From positions 1 through 37,612 of the forward strand of contig JBCBGC010000078.1 in assembly GCA_038527215.1 (NCBI GenBank): a DNA stretch of 37,612 nt, given 5' to 3'. The notes under the pieces were generated by a model that was not told where the DNA came from, did not search any database, and saw only the letters and a program-made list of their open reading frames with translations. This stretch comes from JAWPMV01 sp038527215 (GTDB taxonomy: Bacteria; Bacteroidota; Bacteroidia; J057). The translations under genes and the position numbers were made by a program. This document shows positions 1 to 7,366 of the stretch, piece by piece (within the stretch, counting starts at the first letter, position 1; every line of letters begins with the position of its first letter).

Positions 1-363
1 AGTGGAAAAGGGAGTTGATATATGTAACCTAAGGCTGTCAAACTTGCTAAGTTTATGGCGTCATTCCTTAATCGATTGGAAGGAAAAAAGCGAGCGGCTG
101 TAATTTTGTAATTACACCTATTGGAATAAAGTAGGTGTACAAATAAAGGTAAGGCTAAATAAATTGTGGAAAAGATAAGGAATACAAGAGGGGCTGTATT
201 ATCTGGGTATTTGAAATACGAAGGAACTTACCCCGACTCGATCTGTAAAGTCAAATATGGGTAGGTTAAAGGATTTGGTTTTGTGTAAAAAAAACAGCAT
301 AATAAAAGTATCTCTAACTTAATTATTTAAGCTAGAGACACTAAACCATTTAAATTTCTTATT
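1..363. other. AT-rich stretch without a recognisable gene
   Basis: I see no ORF of convincing length on either strand and no RNA gene signature. The stretch is visibly AT-rich. It contains a perfect 8-bp inverted repeat (TACACCTA at 113-120, TAGGTGTA at 132-139) and a longer hairpin near its end that is listed separately. No convincing Bacteroidota promoter (TTG about 20 bp before TAnnTTTG) could be fixed by eye. Confidence 0.6.
311..338. repeat. Inverted repeat upstream of the 49-codon ORF
   Basis: Arms TCTCTAACTTAA (311-322) and TTAAGCTAGAGA (327-338) pair over 12 positions with one mismatch around a 4-nt loop. The element ends 25 bp before the ATG of the small ORF at 364. It could be an operator or a 5'-leader hairpin that limits translation. 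It lacks a following T run on either strand, so it does not look like a terminator. Confidence 0.55.
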
Positions 364-513
364 ATGCTTTATCCATTAGGAATTAACAGCTTTCTTCAGT
401 GGCTCAAAATCTTAATGCTTATCGCGGCATTGATTAGTAGGCTGCTGGACATCTTTACGAGAATTATCTCACTGCTGAGACGTAACAGAATGGGCGAAAG
501 AAAATCTAAATAG
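364..513 (+). CDS. Small hydrophobic, basic-tailed protein (49 aa), function unknown
   Basis: This 49-codon ORF starts ATG at 364 and stops TAG at 511-513. Its product has a hydrophobic central helix (about residues 10-38, rich in Leu and Ile with a few Arg) and a basic tail ending in RKSK, so it looks like a small single-pass membrane or amphipathic peptide. Two features raise it above chance: a strong intrinsic terminator begins 23 bp after the stop on the same strand, and a hairpin lies just upstream of the start. No family is recognised. Small hydrophobic peptides of this form include type I toxins and small regulators of membrane proteins, but nothing here proves either. The ORF could also be incidental to a small RNA that ends at the same terminator. 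Confidence 0.5.
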   Translation: MLYPLGINSFLQWLKILMLIAALISRLLDIFTRIISLLRRNRMGERKSK

Positions 514-536
514 AAGCCCTCTGTCCAACTTAAAAG

Positions 537-570
537 GATGATTTGGTTGTGGCCAAATCATCTTTTTTTT
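537..570 (+). terminator. Intrinsic terminator after the 49-codon ORF
   Basis: Perfect 10-bp stem (GATGATTTGG at 537-546, CCAAATCATC at 553-562) with a 6-nt loop, followed at once by eight T residues. The orientation fits a plus-strand transcript ending here, and the only candidate gene upstream is the ORF at 364-513. Confidence 0.85.
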
Positions 571-938
571 ACATTCGTAATAATATTGTTATGTTGCTCG
601 CCATTCAATGCCTATGTAGTGAGTAGGGCCTTACGCTAAGTGAAATGCCTTTTTGATTAAGTGAGTTGTGTTGTGGCTGCTATAATTAGTGAGGATAATT
701 CCAAGTCGTGGATATAAGAATGAGGCCAATTCGTCTCCCAGGAGTATTTATGAAGGTAAAAGGAAAGAGCAGTAATTAAAAAAGATCAAGTAGCTGTGAG
801 TACTCTAAACAGGTTAGCTTTTCTTGTCAATAGTTGGTGTTTTTGTGATCCAAAAAATGATTTAATCTCTTTAATCTGTTCGATCAAGTAAATGATTAAA
901 AGTATTATCTCTTTTGCAATCACCAAGAAACATTTACT
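571..938. other. AT-rich intergenic region before the sensor kinase
   Basis: No supported gene on either strand. It must contain the promoter of the kinase gene at 939. A TATC...TTTTG stretch near 905-916 resembles but does not match the Bacteroidota -7 element, so I do not call a promoter. Confidence 0.5.
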
Positions 939-2957
939 ATGAATCGCCTAATGTTATCATTGCTTATAAGCCTCTCTTTCTTGGGGTGTAAGCAAGAAAA
1001 TAGGACAAACTTTATCAACCAGTTGGTTCAACAGGTTGACCAAACGAGTTATCTAGATTCCGATTCGGTAATTGATTCTTGGCCCATTCCAGTCGAAAAT
1101 CGCCATATATGGGAGGCGATTTATGCTGCTGATATACTGGCAGGTACCTATCCTAAACAAGCGAGGGAATACGCGGACTTTGCTGAGGTTGCATCCGCTT
1201 CCATTGATGCTCCTTGCTTGAGGGCAGAAAGCCTTTACTGGGTGGCTTTGTTGAATAGTCAGAATGAATTTTTTGGAGAAAATATTGCTGATCTGATTTT
1301 GGCTGCTAAGATCAGTGAAGACATTTTTCATCGGAAAGGGGAAATATTATGGCAGGCCAAAGTCAATAACTTACTGGGGATTCTTTATGAGAGAGCTGAT
1401 GCGGCTGAGGCAGCGCAAGTTTACCAGGATAAAGCTCTTTCCCTGCTAGAGCAGATTTCTGATATCCAACCACAGCAAGTCAGGCAATTGAGGGCAGAGA
1501 TTTACCATGATCTAGGGAATATTTATGAGGAAAAGGATAAGGCTCGCTCTGAGAGTTACTTCCGCAGAGCGCGCGAAATCTTTAAGGAATTAGGTAATTC
1601 TGTTTCTCTTGCCCGATTAGATTTAGATCAGGCTGGGATTTTTTTGAGACAGAAAAAATATCAGTTGGCTGACCAACATTATATGCGAGCCCTTGAAATT
1701 GGGCGGATTGAGAAAAATCAGGACATTAAAGCGATCTCCCTAGAGAACCTAAGCTATCTCCGTCGGAAGCAATTTGAACAAGTAGCTGATATGAATATTG
1801 AGGAAGATGTGGAAGCGGAGGATTCGCTTTTTTATGAAGGAGTAGGCTTTGCTGAAGAATTATTAGACATCCTACCAGAAAGCCACTTTAGGGCCTATAT
1901 CAAACTAGGGAAGCTATTTAGCTTAAGGCGATGGTACACCAAAGATTCCCTGGAAACCATGCAAGCCTACGGTTATTATCTCAAAGCTTTCGAGTCGGCC
2001 AGTGAGGAAAAAGATCAGAGAATCCTGGGACAGGCATTAGATGATATTGTGCGGATGTGTCGAAACCCAAAGTCTGCATGCTTTGATGCCTATAATCAAA
2101 ACTTTACTCACTTTCAGTTCGAGCATTTAGGCCGACTAATGTATAAATTAACCCTGGCCCAAATTGAGGCTAAAGAGCGGCTGAAAAACTATGAACTACT
2201 GACTATTGGAAAGAAATCGGCCCGAACTCGCCACTTAATCTTATGGGGTTCCTTAGGCGTGATCCTCGTTTTTGCGTTGATTTTTATTTTGCTCTATCAA
2301 GAAGCGCAAGCCCAGAAGATCAATGCCCGTATGGCAGCGTTACGTTCCCAAATTAATCCACATTTTGTCTCTAATACCATTAATGCTATTGAAGGCCTTG
2401 TGATCACCGGAAATAAAGAAGCAGCCTCTGAATATCTTTCGGATTTTGCTTACATAAGCCGTCGGATTCTTTATGGTTCAAGGGAAGGGGGGCATACTCT
2501 TGAGAAGGAGATTGATCTGTTAAAGAAATACCTAGGACTCCTGAAGCTACGCTTTGAGGACAAAATCGCCTACTTGATAGAGGTTGATCCTAGCCTTTCG
2601 ACGGAGGTGGTAAAAATCCCAGCGATGGTCATTCAACCCTTCGTTGAAAACGCCTATTTCCATGGCGTGAATCCCAAACCCGAAGGGGGAACCATTACGA
2701 TCCGCTTCAACCGGGACAAAGAATATCTGTTGATTGAGGTAGATGATGACGGAATAGGCCGGAAAAATGCTAAAAAAATCAAAAAGAGCTCTGTACTAAA
2801 TGAAAAATCTCATGGTATGGCTATCAACGAAGAGCGGATTGAAAGTATCAGTCGCTCCCGGGGAACCCGCCTGGAGATCATCGACAAAGGTAAGCCTGAA
2901 AAGCCACTCGGGACCTTAGTAAAAATCAAAATCCCTTATCGCGAAATCTCTGCCTAA
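939..2957 (+). CDS. LytS-type sensor histidine kinase with lipobox, TPR sensor domain and one TM helix
   Basis: 672 aa. The N-terminus is hydrophobic with a lipobox-like LGC (Cys17). Residues of about 70-400 are helical and TPR-like (repeated A-xx-Y-xx-A patterns). A transmembrane helix covers about 432-454. It is followed by the His_kinase (PF06580) signature QINPHF with the phospho-accepting His475, the N box QPFVENAYFHG, and the DDGIG ATP-binding motif. This is the usual Bacteroidota layout: TPR sensor, membrane helix, LytS-like kinase without a separate DHp helix pair. The signal is unknown. The response regulator gene follows after 41 bp, so the two form a cognate pair. The 5' half looks more AT-rich than the kinase part. 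The combination of a lipobox with a later TM helix is odd: either the Cys is lipidated in the inner membrane or the N-terminus is an ordinary signal peptide. Confidence 0.93.
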   Translation: MNRLMLSLLISLSFLGCKQENRTNFINQLVQQVDQTSYLDSDSVIDSWPIPVENRHIWEAIYAADILAGTYPKQAREYADFAEVASASIDAPCLRAESLYWVALLNSQNEFFGENIADLILAAKISEDIFHRKGEILWQAKVNNLLGILYERADAAEAAQVYQDKALSLLEQISDIQPQQVRQLRAEIYHDLGNIYEEKDKARSESYFRRAREIFKELGNSVSLARLDLDQAGIFLRQKKYQLADQHYMRALEIGRIEKNQDIKAISLENLSYLRRKQFEQVADMNIEEDVEAEDSLFYEGVGFAEELLDILPESHFRAYIKLGKLFSLRRWYTKDSLETMQAYGYYLKAFESASEEKDQRILGQALDDIVRMCRNPKSACFDAYNQNFTHFQFEHLGRLMYKLTLAQIEAKERLKNYELLTIGKKSARTRHLILWGSLGVILVFALIFILLYQEAQAQKINARMAALRSQINPHFVSNTINAIEGLVITGNKEAASEYLSDFAYISRRILYGSREGGHTLEKEIDLLKKYLGLLKLRFEDKIAYLIEVDPSLSTEVVKIPAMVIQPFVENAYFHGVNPKPEGGTITIRFNRDKEYLLIEVDDDGIGRKNAKKIKKSSVLNEKSHGMAINEERIESISRSRGTRLEIIDKGKPEKPLGTLVKIKIPYREISA

Positions 2958-2998
2958 GCACTGTGTCCATAGATTATATATCTAACGACTAAAAAAAT

Positions 2999-3739
2999 AT
3001 GAGAACCTTTCGAGCCATTATTGTGGAAGACGAACCTTCCGGTATGAAAAACCTTCGGTATAAACTGGAAAAGTATTGTCCTGAGATTGAAATTGTAGCA
3101 GAGTCCCCCACCTCGAAAAAAGCAGTGGAACATATTAAAAAGTTTCGGCCTGACTTGGTGTTTTTGGATGTGCGTCTCGATCGCGGTACCGGTTTTGATG
3201 TTTTGGAAGCCATCCCTTTTACCGCTTTCGAAATCATCATCACCACAGACCATGAAGAATATGCTATTAAGGCCATCAAAAAGCAGGTGCTCGATTACCT
3301 TGCCAAACCAATAAAAATCAACGATTTAAAAGCAGCGGTACAAAAGCTGGTAGACAAAAAAGGCGATAGGATTCCGGTCCCTCGCAAGATCAGTCTTCCT
3401 ATTGCTTCAGGAGAAAAATTTGTCGATCCCGAGGAAATCCTATACCTGGAAGCCATGAATACCCGTTCCCAAGCCATTCTCTTTGCGCCAGAGGAAGAGG
3501 GGGTAGGTACCAAGTCGGTGGAACTGCCCAGGTTGTTGAGAGACATGGAACATCAGCTGACGCGTTATGGCTTCTGCCGCCCCAGTAAAGGGTTCCTGGT
3601 AAATCTGCTCAACGTTAAAGAATATATTCGAAGAGATGGGGGATGGGTGGTTATGAAAGATGGAAAGGCTATAAATATAACTAATAGTTATAGAGAATCA
3701 TTTCATATTTGTCGTAATGATTGGTTGCTTCGAGGGTAG
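2999..3739 (+). CDS. LytTR-family response regulator
   Basis: 246 aa. The N-terminal receiver domain (about 1-120) has the acidic pair E10-D11, phospho-acceptor Asp57 in LVFLDVRL, Thr82/Thr83, and Lys103 in YLAKP. The C-terminal LytTR DNA-binding domain (about 135-245) shows the typical EILYLEA start and the FCRPSKGFLVNL segment. It is the partner of the kinase that ends 41 bp upstream and probably controls genes by binding direct repeats. The usual T-A-Y/F segment of LytTR receivers reads TTDHEEYA here, so Asp replaces the common Ala after the conserved Thr. This may alter the dynamics of the switch. The target genes are not evident. Confidence 0.95.
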   Translation: MRTFRAIIVEDEPSGMKNLRYKLEKYCPEIEIVAESPTSKKAVEHIKKFRPDLVFLDVRLDRGTGFDVLEAIPFTAFEIIITTDHEEYAIKAIKKQVLDYLAKPIKINDLKAAVQKLVDKKGDRIPVPRKISLPIASGEKFVDPEEILYLEAMNTRSQAILFAPEEEGVGTKSVELPRLLRDMEHQLTRYGFCRPSKGFLVNLLNVKEYIRRDGGWVVMKDGKAINITNSYRESFHICRNDWLLRG

Positions 3740-4023
3740 TAAAGGGAATCGAAATGTTTCTAGTTTTTGAAAAACTTCCCCAAAAGATACACTAGTAAAA
3801 TTCAAAATAAATTTCTTGATATTTTGCTTCTTGTAAGGGTAGCATCATTGCTATAAAGCCTCACCAAATACGGTTAATAGGCTCCTTGTAATGGGTGATA
3901 TACCTTGTTTATAAAGTTTTCCCCTCTTTACTAAAGTTTTTTTTACCCACCTTTATCCCTTCTTTCGGAGGGTAGGCCAAAAAGACCTGACTTCCTGTTT
4001 TCAGATCGGCATTACTCCACAAC
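3740..4023. other. Intergenic region between the LytTR regulator and the carbon-uptake operon
   Basis: No supported gene. Just after the regulator stop there is a nested AT-rich structure: outer arms GGGAA (3744-3748) and TTCCC (3776-3780) enclose the palindrome AGTTTTTGAAAAACT (3762-3776). It has no T tract, so it is a weak candidate for a 3'-end structure. The rest is low-complexity AT-rich sequence. Confidence 0.4.
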
Positions 4024-4061
4024 AAAAAAAAATCCCCCACGCTCGCACAAGACGTGAGGGA
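4024..4061 (-). terminator. Intrinsic terminator of the sbtA operon
   Basis: Read on the minus strand, arms TCCCTCACG and CGTGGGGGA (4053-4061 and 4033-4041, one G-U pair) form a 9-bp stem with an 11-nt loop, followed by a nine-residue T tract (A residues 4024-4032 on the plus strand). It lies about 135 bp after the stop of the last minus-strand ORF, so the transcript has a long 3' untranslated end. Confidence 0.85.
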
Positions 4062-4196
4062 GGAGCATACATTGCCCATGCTACTGAATGAAGTAAACCA
4101 AACTTTGAGAAATACTGGAAGAGTCGTACATGAAATCGAACTTGTCTTAATGGGGCTGCATGCTCCGTTGCTTGAGGGATGGCATGATTTAATTCT

Positions 4197-4532
4197 TTAT
4201 GAGGTCGCTATGAAAGGCCTGGCAGGAACCTTTCTCTGCGGGTTTCTTTTCGTTTCTTTCCGGTTTAAGGTAGTGATGTGCTCATCAGTTTCCCTTGCGG
4301 GATATTGCTTCGGTAGATGTATGGCCATGCTATATCTGGCCATGCTATGCAGGAGCGGCTTGGAAAACAACAGGGCAATCCCCACGCCCAGGCTTCCTCC
4401 CAGAAGCAGGCCTAGACTGATCCAACTCCAATCATAGGGACCGGGCTGAGTCAGGAGTAAAAAGGAAGCCAATTTGGCACCAAAGCCGCCACCGATCATC
4501 AGGCCTATAACTACTTTTCTAACTGCTTGCAT
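4197..4532 (-). CDS. Small membrane protein downstream of sbtA, function unknown
   Basis: 111 aa. Two glycine-rich hydrophobic helices (about 5-27 and 36-57) are followed by a basic, probably disordered tail. No family is recognised. It starts 9 bp after the transporter stop on the same strand and lies before the operon terminator, so it is probably co-transcribed with the bicarbonate transporter. Near the end of the second helix a 15-bp unit containing TGGCCATGCTAT is repeated in tandem (4322-4333 and 4337-4348), giving a duplicated SMA-type pentapeptide. The tail coding quality is weaker than the helices, so the true 3' end could be altered by a recent frameshift. Its size and position suggest an accessory subunit of the transporter, but this is inference. 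Confidence 0.6.
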   Translation of the reverse strand: MQAVRKVVIGLMIGGGFGAKLASFLLLTQPGPYDWSWISLGLLLGGSLGVGIALLFSKPLLHSMARYSMAIHLPKQYPARETDEHITTLNRKETKRNPQRKVPARPFIATS

Positions 4533-4541
4533 ATGGAGGGA

Positions 4542-5510
4542 TTAAGACGTGAACACGATGAGTGAATAATAAAAGGGTATACCTACCATCACATTGATGG
4601 GAAAGGTGATCCCCAAAGCCATGGGCAGATATAAGCTAGGGTTGGCTTCAGGTACCGCGTTCTTCATGGCCGCCGGGACGGCGATGTAAGAGGCACTGGC
4701 TCCCAGGATGGCAAAGAGCAGTTGATTGCCGGGCTGGTCCGTGATCTGCATGCTGATGGCCAGGGCGATCAGCCCATGCACAAAGGGCATGAGGCTGGAG
4801 AAGAGGAAAGGATAAATCCCCTTTCGCATAATGGTGGCCAGTTGCTTGCCACTCACGATCCCCATATCCAGCAGAAAAATCACCAGGAAGCCCTCAAAAA
4901 TATCCGTGGTAAAGGGTTTAATTCCTTCTGCCTGGGCCGGAGTAGCAAGGTATCCGATGAGCAGGCTACCCAGGATCAGCAGCACACTGGCGTTGGTTAC
5001 GGAATGCCACAATAACCTGGACAAACGGGATGGATCTTTGCCTTCGCTTCGCTTGTAATAATTGATGAGGAGTACCCCAATGATAATGGCGGGGGCTTCC
5101 ATCAGCGCCATGACGGCAATCATATGTCCATTGAAGCTGACCGATTCAAAATCCAGAAAGGAAGTAGCGGTTACAAAAGTAACGGCGCTGACCGATCCGT
5201 ATGAGGCGGCGATGGCTCCGGCATTGGCTATACTGAGTTTCCGCTTTAGGATAAAAAAGGAAACCAGGGGGATAGCTACTGCCAGGAAGACGCCCAACCC
5301 CATGGAGGAGACAGCCTCAAGGTTCAATCCACTGTGGGAGAGCTCCTGCCCCCCTTTAAAACCAATGGACATCAACAAATAGATGGAAATGAACTTTGAG
5401 CTGTTCTCCGGGATTTGCAGATCACTTTTTATCTGAACTGCCAGAATGCCGAGCAGAAAAAAAAGGAGCGCAGGATTGGTCAGGTTATCAATCAGCGTTT
5501 GGATATCCAT
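4542..5510 (-). CDS. sbtA: SbtA-type sodium-dependent bicarbonate transporter (DUF897 family)
   Basis: 322 aa with about ten hydrophobic helices. Family-specific segments are plain: PALLFFLLG near the N-terminus, the GGQEL motif, AAYG-like AIAASYGSVSAVTF, and the C-terminal segment SYIAVPAAMKNAVPEANPS followed by LGITFPINV. The best characterised members import HCO3- with Na+ in cyanobacteria, and many heterotrophs carry relatives. Here the gene sits between two small genes of unknown function and is divergent from a LysR regulator of the CbbR/CmpR type, which supports a role in inorganic-carbon supply, for instance for anaplerotic carboxylation. The PII-like partner SbtB of cyanobacteria is not seen next to it. 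The substrate is inferred from family membership. Confidence 0.9.
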   Translation of the reverse strand: MDIQTLIDNLTNPALLFFLLGILAVQIKSDLQIPENSSKFISIYLLMSIGFKGGQELSHSGLNLEAVSSMGLGVFLAVAIPLVSFFILKRKLSIANAGAIAASYGSVSAVTFVTATSFLDFESVSFNGHMIAVMALMEAPAIIIGVLLINYYKRSEGKDPSRLSRLLWHSVTNASVLLILGSLLIGYLATPAQAEGIKPFTTDIFEGFLVIFLLDMGIVSGKQLATIMRKGIYPFLFSSLMPFVHGLIALAISMQITDQPGNQLLFAILGASASYIAVPAAMKNAVPEANPSLYLPMALGITFPINVMVGIPFYYSLIVFTS

Positions 5511-5515
5511 TTCCC

Positions 5516-5863
5516 TTAGTCAGTGATCTTTACGGTGAGGGTTTTGGTGTAGCAAACGGACTTGCCGAGGGCTTCTGCTTTCAGGATAAAGCTATGTAGC
5601 GTCATGTGGGAAAGGCCTTCCACCACTACTTCGTCAGGCCCCAACCATTCTATATTTGTTTGGTCAGCTTGTCCTTTTTGCGCCAGCGTTTCTTGGAAGA
5701 GTTCTCCCAGTTCGGGGGCGTTCTCCTGCTGGATTTGTTTCTGGGTTTCGGACATCGAACAGGGATGATTGCGATTCGAATGCACATGGATGGTCAGGTT
5801 CCCTGCTGCTTTGGGCGCTTGGTTTCCTGATTGAGCTTGCGGTAAAACTTTAGGAATCGGCAT
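5516..5863 (-). CDS. Conserved-looking small protein preceding sbtA, function unknown
   Basis: Up to 115 aa from the ATG at 5863. A second plausible start is Met37 (ATG at 5755), which begins a typical MSETQ N-terminus. The stop lies 5 bp before the sbtA start, so the two are surely in one operon. The protein is soluble, with a helical middle and a C-terminal half of alternating hydrophobic strands. If the long form is made, its N-terminus carries His26, His28, His33 and Cys35 in an HxHx4HxC arrangement that could bind a metal. I do not recognise a family and it does not look like the PII-like SbtB. Its position suggests a regulator of or partner for the transporter. The longer start leaves 112 bp to the divergent LysR gene. 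Confidence 0.65.
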   Translation of the reverse strand: MPIPKVLPQAQSGNQAPKAAGNLTIHVHSNRNHPCSMSETQKQIQQENAPELGELFQETLAQKGQADQTNIEWLGPDEVVVEGLSHMTLHSFILKAEALGKSVCYTKTLTVKITD

Positions 5864-5975
5864 AACGATTTTGAGTTAAATGACAGGTAAGGTTTGTTTA
5901 TCGATACGCGAATATGCATCTTCGAATACATAAATTTTTATTTAAATTTTTAATGTAAATCATAAACAATAATTT
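5864..5975. promoter_or_regulatory. Divergent promoter/operator region of sbtA operon and LysR gene
   Basis: This 112-bp AT-rich gap must hold both promoters. It contains T-N11-A type sites as expected for LysR binding (for example TATGCATCTTCGA, which leads into ATACATA to give an imperfect dyad) and the hexamer CGAATA twice in direct orientation 14 bp apart. A further palindrome overlaps the LysR start and is listed separately. No base-exact promoter is claimed. Confidence 0.5.
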
Positions 5976-5979
5976 ATGA
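5960..5979. promoter_or_regulatory. Palindrome overlapping the LysR start codon
   Basis: Arms TCATAAA (5960-5966) and TTTATGA (5973-5979) are perfect inverted repeats around a 6-nt centre, and the second arm contains the ATG of the LysR gene at 5976. Such a position would suit negative autoregulation by the LysR protein, or a weak hairpin that hides the start codon. Confidence 0.45.
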
Positions 5980-6890
5980 ATTACACCCTGCACCAGTTGC
6001 GCATATTCCTTAAGGTATCTGAATGTCAGAGTGTTACCCGGGCTGCAGAAGAGCTTCATTTGACTCAGCCCGCGGTGTCTATCCAGCTAAAAAAATTGCA
6101 AGATCAGTTCGAATTACCCTTGACCGAAGTGATCGGGAGGCAACTTTACTTCACGGATTTCGGAAAAGAGATCGCCGAGCGGAGCCGGAAAATTCTGGAA
6201 GAGGCGGATGCCATTCGCTATACGGTGGCGCAGTATAAGGGGCTATTGACCGGGAAGATCAAGATATCGGTGGTATCCACCGGGAAGTATGTAATCCCTT
6301 ATTTCCTCAAACCCTTTATGGATCAATATCCGGAAGTAGAAATCTTCATTGATGTTTCCAATAAGAACAAAGTAATCGAAGGCCTGATCCAGAACGACAG
6401 TGATTTCTCGCTGGTCTCTGTCTTACCGAAGGATGTGAAGGTTCATCAGGTCGAGCTGATGGAGAATCGCCTTTTTCTGGTGGGAAGTAAAATCTATAAG
6501 GAAAAGCTAAAAAGGCCCAAGGATCTGGAGAAACTCACCTTATTATTTCGGGAGGAAGGCTCCGCTACCCGAAACGCCATGACGACTTATCTGGCCGAAA
6601 ATCAGATCAAAGTGGGGAAGTCTATGGAACTGGTGTCCAATGAAGCGGTAAAACAAGCCATTTATGCCGGGATCGGCGTTTCGGTCGTGCCTTTGATTGG
6701 ACTGCGGACGGGAATAGAAAACGCAAACATTCATATTTACCCCTTTAAAGGACTGCCCATCATCACCAATTGGAACCTTATCTATAACCAGGGTAAAAAC
6801 CTCACGCCTGCCCAGGCGGCCCTGGTGTCCTATATGGAAACCCATAAACATGAAATTGCCCAGCGCCATTTCGACTGGGCCTTGGAGTAA
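5976..6890 (+). CDS. LysR-type regulator, CbbR/CmpR-like
   Basis: 304 aa, the normal LTTR length. The N-terminal winged HTH (about 1-65) has the classical pattern SVTRAAEELHLTQPAVS. The effector domain (about 90-295) contains the REEGSATR segment and SNEAVKQAIYAGIGVSV, both typical of the CbbR/CmpR/CcmR subgroup that controls carbon fixation and bicarbonate uptake genes. The gene is divergent from the sbtA operon, the standard layout for an LTTR and its target. The ligand may be a sugar phosphate or a nucleotide as in relatives, but this cannot be read from the sequence. A strong hairpin follows the stop. Confidence 0.92.
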   Translation: MNYTLHQLRIFLKVSECQSVTRAAEELHLTQPAVSIQLKKLQDQFELPLTEVIGRQLYFTDFGKEIAERSRKILEEADAIRYTVAQYKGLLTGKIKISVVSTGKYVIPYFLKPFMDQYPEVEIFIDVSNKNKVIEGLIQNDSDFSLVSVLPKDVKVHQVELMENRLFLVGSKIYKEKLKRPKDLEKLTLLFREEGSATRNAMTTYLAENQIKVGKSMELVSNEAVKQAIYAGIGVSVVPLIGLRTGIENANIHIYPFKGLPIITNWNLIYNQGKNLTPAQAALVSYMETHKHEIAQRHFDWALE

Positions 6891-6920
6891 GGGAGATGTT
6901 TTTCCCTTGCTGAGATAAGC

Positions 6921-6956
6921 CTCTCCCACCCGAAAGAGTCCTTTCGGGTGGGAGAG
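6921..6956. terminator. Bidirectional terminator hairpin between convergent genes
   Basis: Perfect 16-bp stem (arms 6921-6936 and 6941-6956, CTCTCCCACCCGAAAG and its complement) with the 4-nt loop AGTC. It lies between the LysR stop (6890) and the stop of the convergent DUF2147-like gene (6972). No long T tract follows on either strand, so it may work as an RNA 3'-end stabiliser as much as a terminator. Confidence 0.75.
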
Positions 6957-6971
6957 TGGATGATCGAAGCC

Positions 6972-7346
6972 CTACTTTCGCACCCAATAAAAAGTGCGGC
7001 TCATGCCAAATCTGCTGCCTACGATTTTCAGTTTCTCTGCTTCTTCCAGGGTCATGACTACGTCAACATTCATGCCTGCCCGCAGGCTGTAGATCTCGCC
7101 CACCCAGGCGGTTTGTTTCTCGTCAAAGGATGCTTTTTTCAGGATGATCTTATCCACCCAGTCCGGCTCGTCGGCCGCGGTGATTTTTCCATAAATATAT
7201 CCGTCTTGCGCTTCATAAACCTGGATGGTCATGTTTTCCATTTCAGGAGCTTGCCAGGTGCCAAGGATGCTATCCTGACTCATGGCAGCTGGGGCTATTC
7301 CCAGGTTGATCAGGGTCAGCATAAAGAGAGGCATTAAAAAGTGCAT
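6972..7346 (-). CDS. DUF2147-like secreted protein
   Basis: 124 aa with an N-terminal signal peptide (about 1-23, ending near AMSQ). The mature part starts SILGTWQAPEMEN and contains VYEAQDGYIYGKI, a middle W-x-GEIYSLRAG and a C-terminal LKIVGSRFGMSRTFYWVR. This is the pattern of DUF2147 (PF09917): an initial G-x-W, the GKI segment and a final aromatic-rich strand. Members are small periplasmic or secreted beta proteins of unknown biochemical role. It is the last gene of the efflux operon, 20 bp after the ATPase gene, so it may be a periplasmic accessory of that exporter. Confidence 0.8.
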   Translation of the reverse strand: MHFLMPLFMLTLINLGIAPAAMSQDSILGTWQAPEMENMTIQVYEAQDGYIYGKITAADEPDWVDKIILKKASFDEKQTAWVGEIYSLRAGMNVDVVMTLEEAEKLKIVGSRFGMSRTFYWVRK

Positions 7347-7366
7347 TTGTTTGAGGATTAAGAAGG

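Noticed and set aside
3762..3776. Palindrome AGTTTTTGAAAAACT after the first LytTR regulator
   Set aside because: With only one central base it cannot form a normal hairpin loop and no T tract follows, so it is not called as a terminator.
4054..4437. Plus-strand ORF of 127 codons over the operon end of sbtA
   Set aside because: It runs across the sbtA operon terminator and lies antisense to the minus-strand small membrane gene. Its translation has an unnatural RLPPRSRPRLIQLQS-type end and no recognisable fold.
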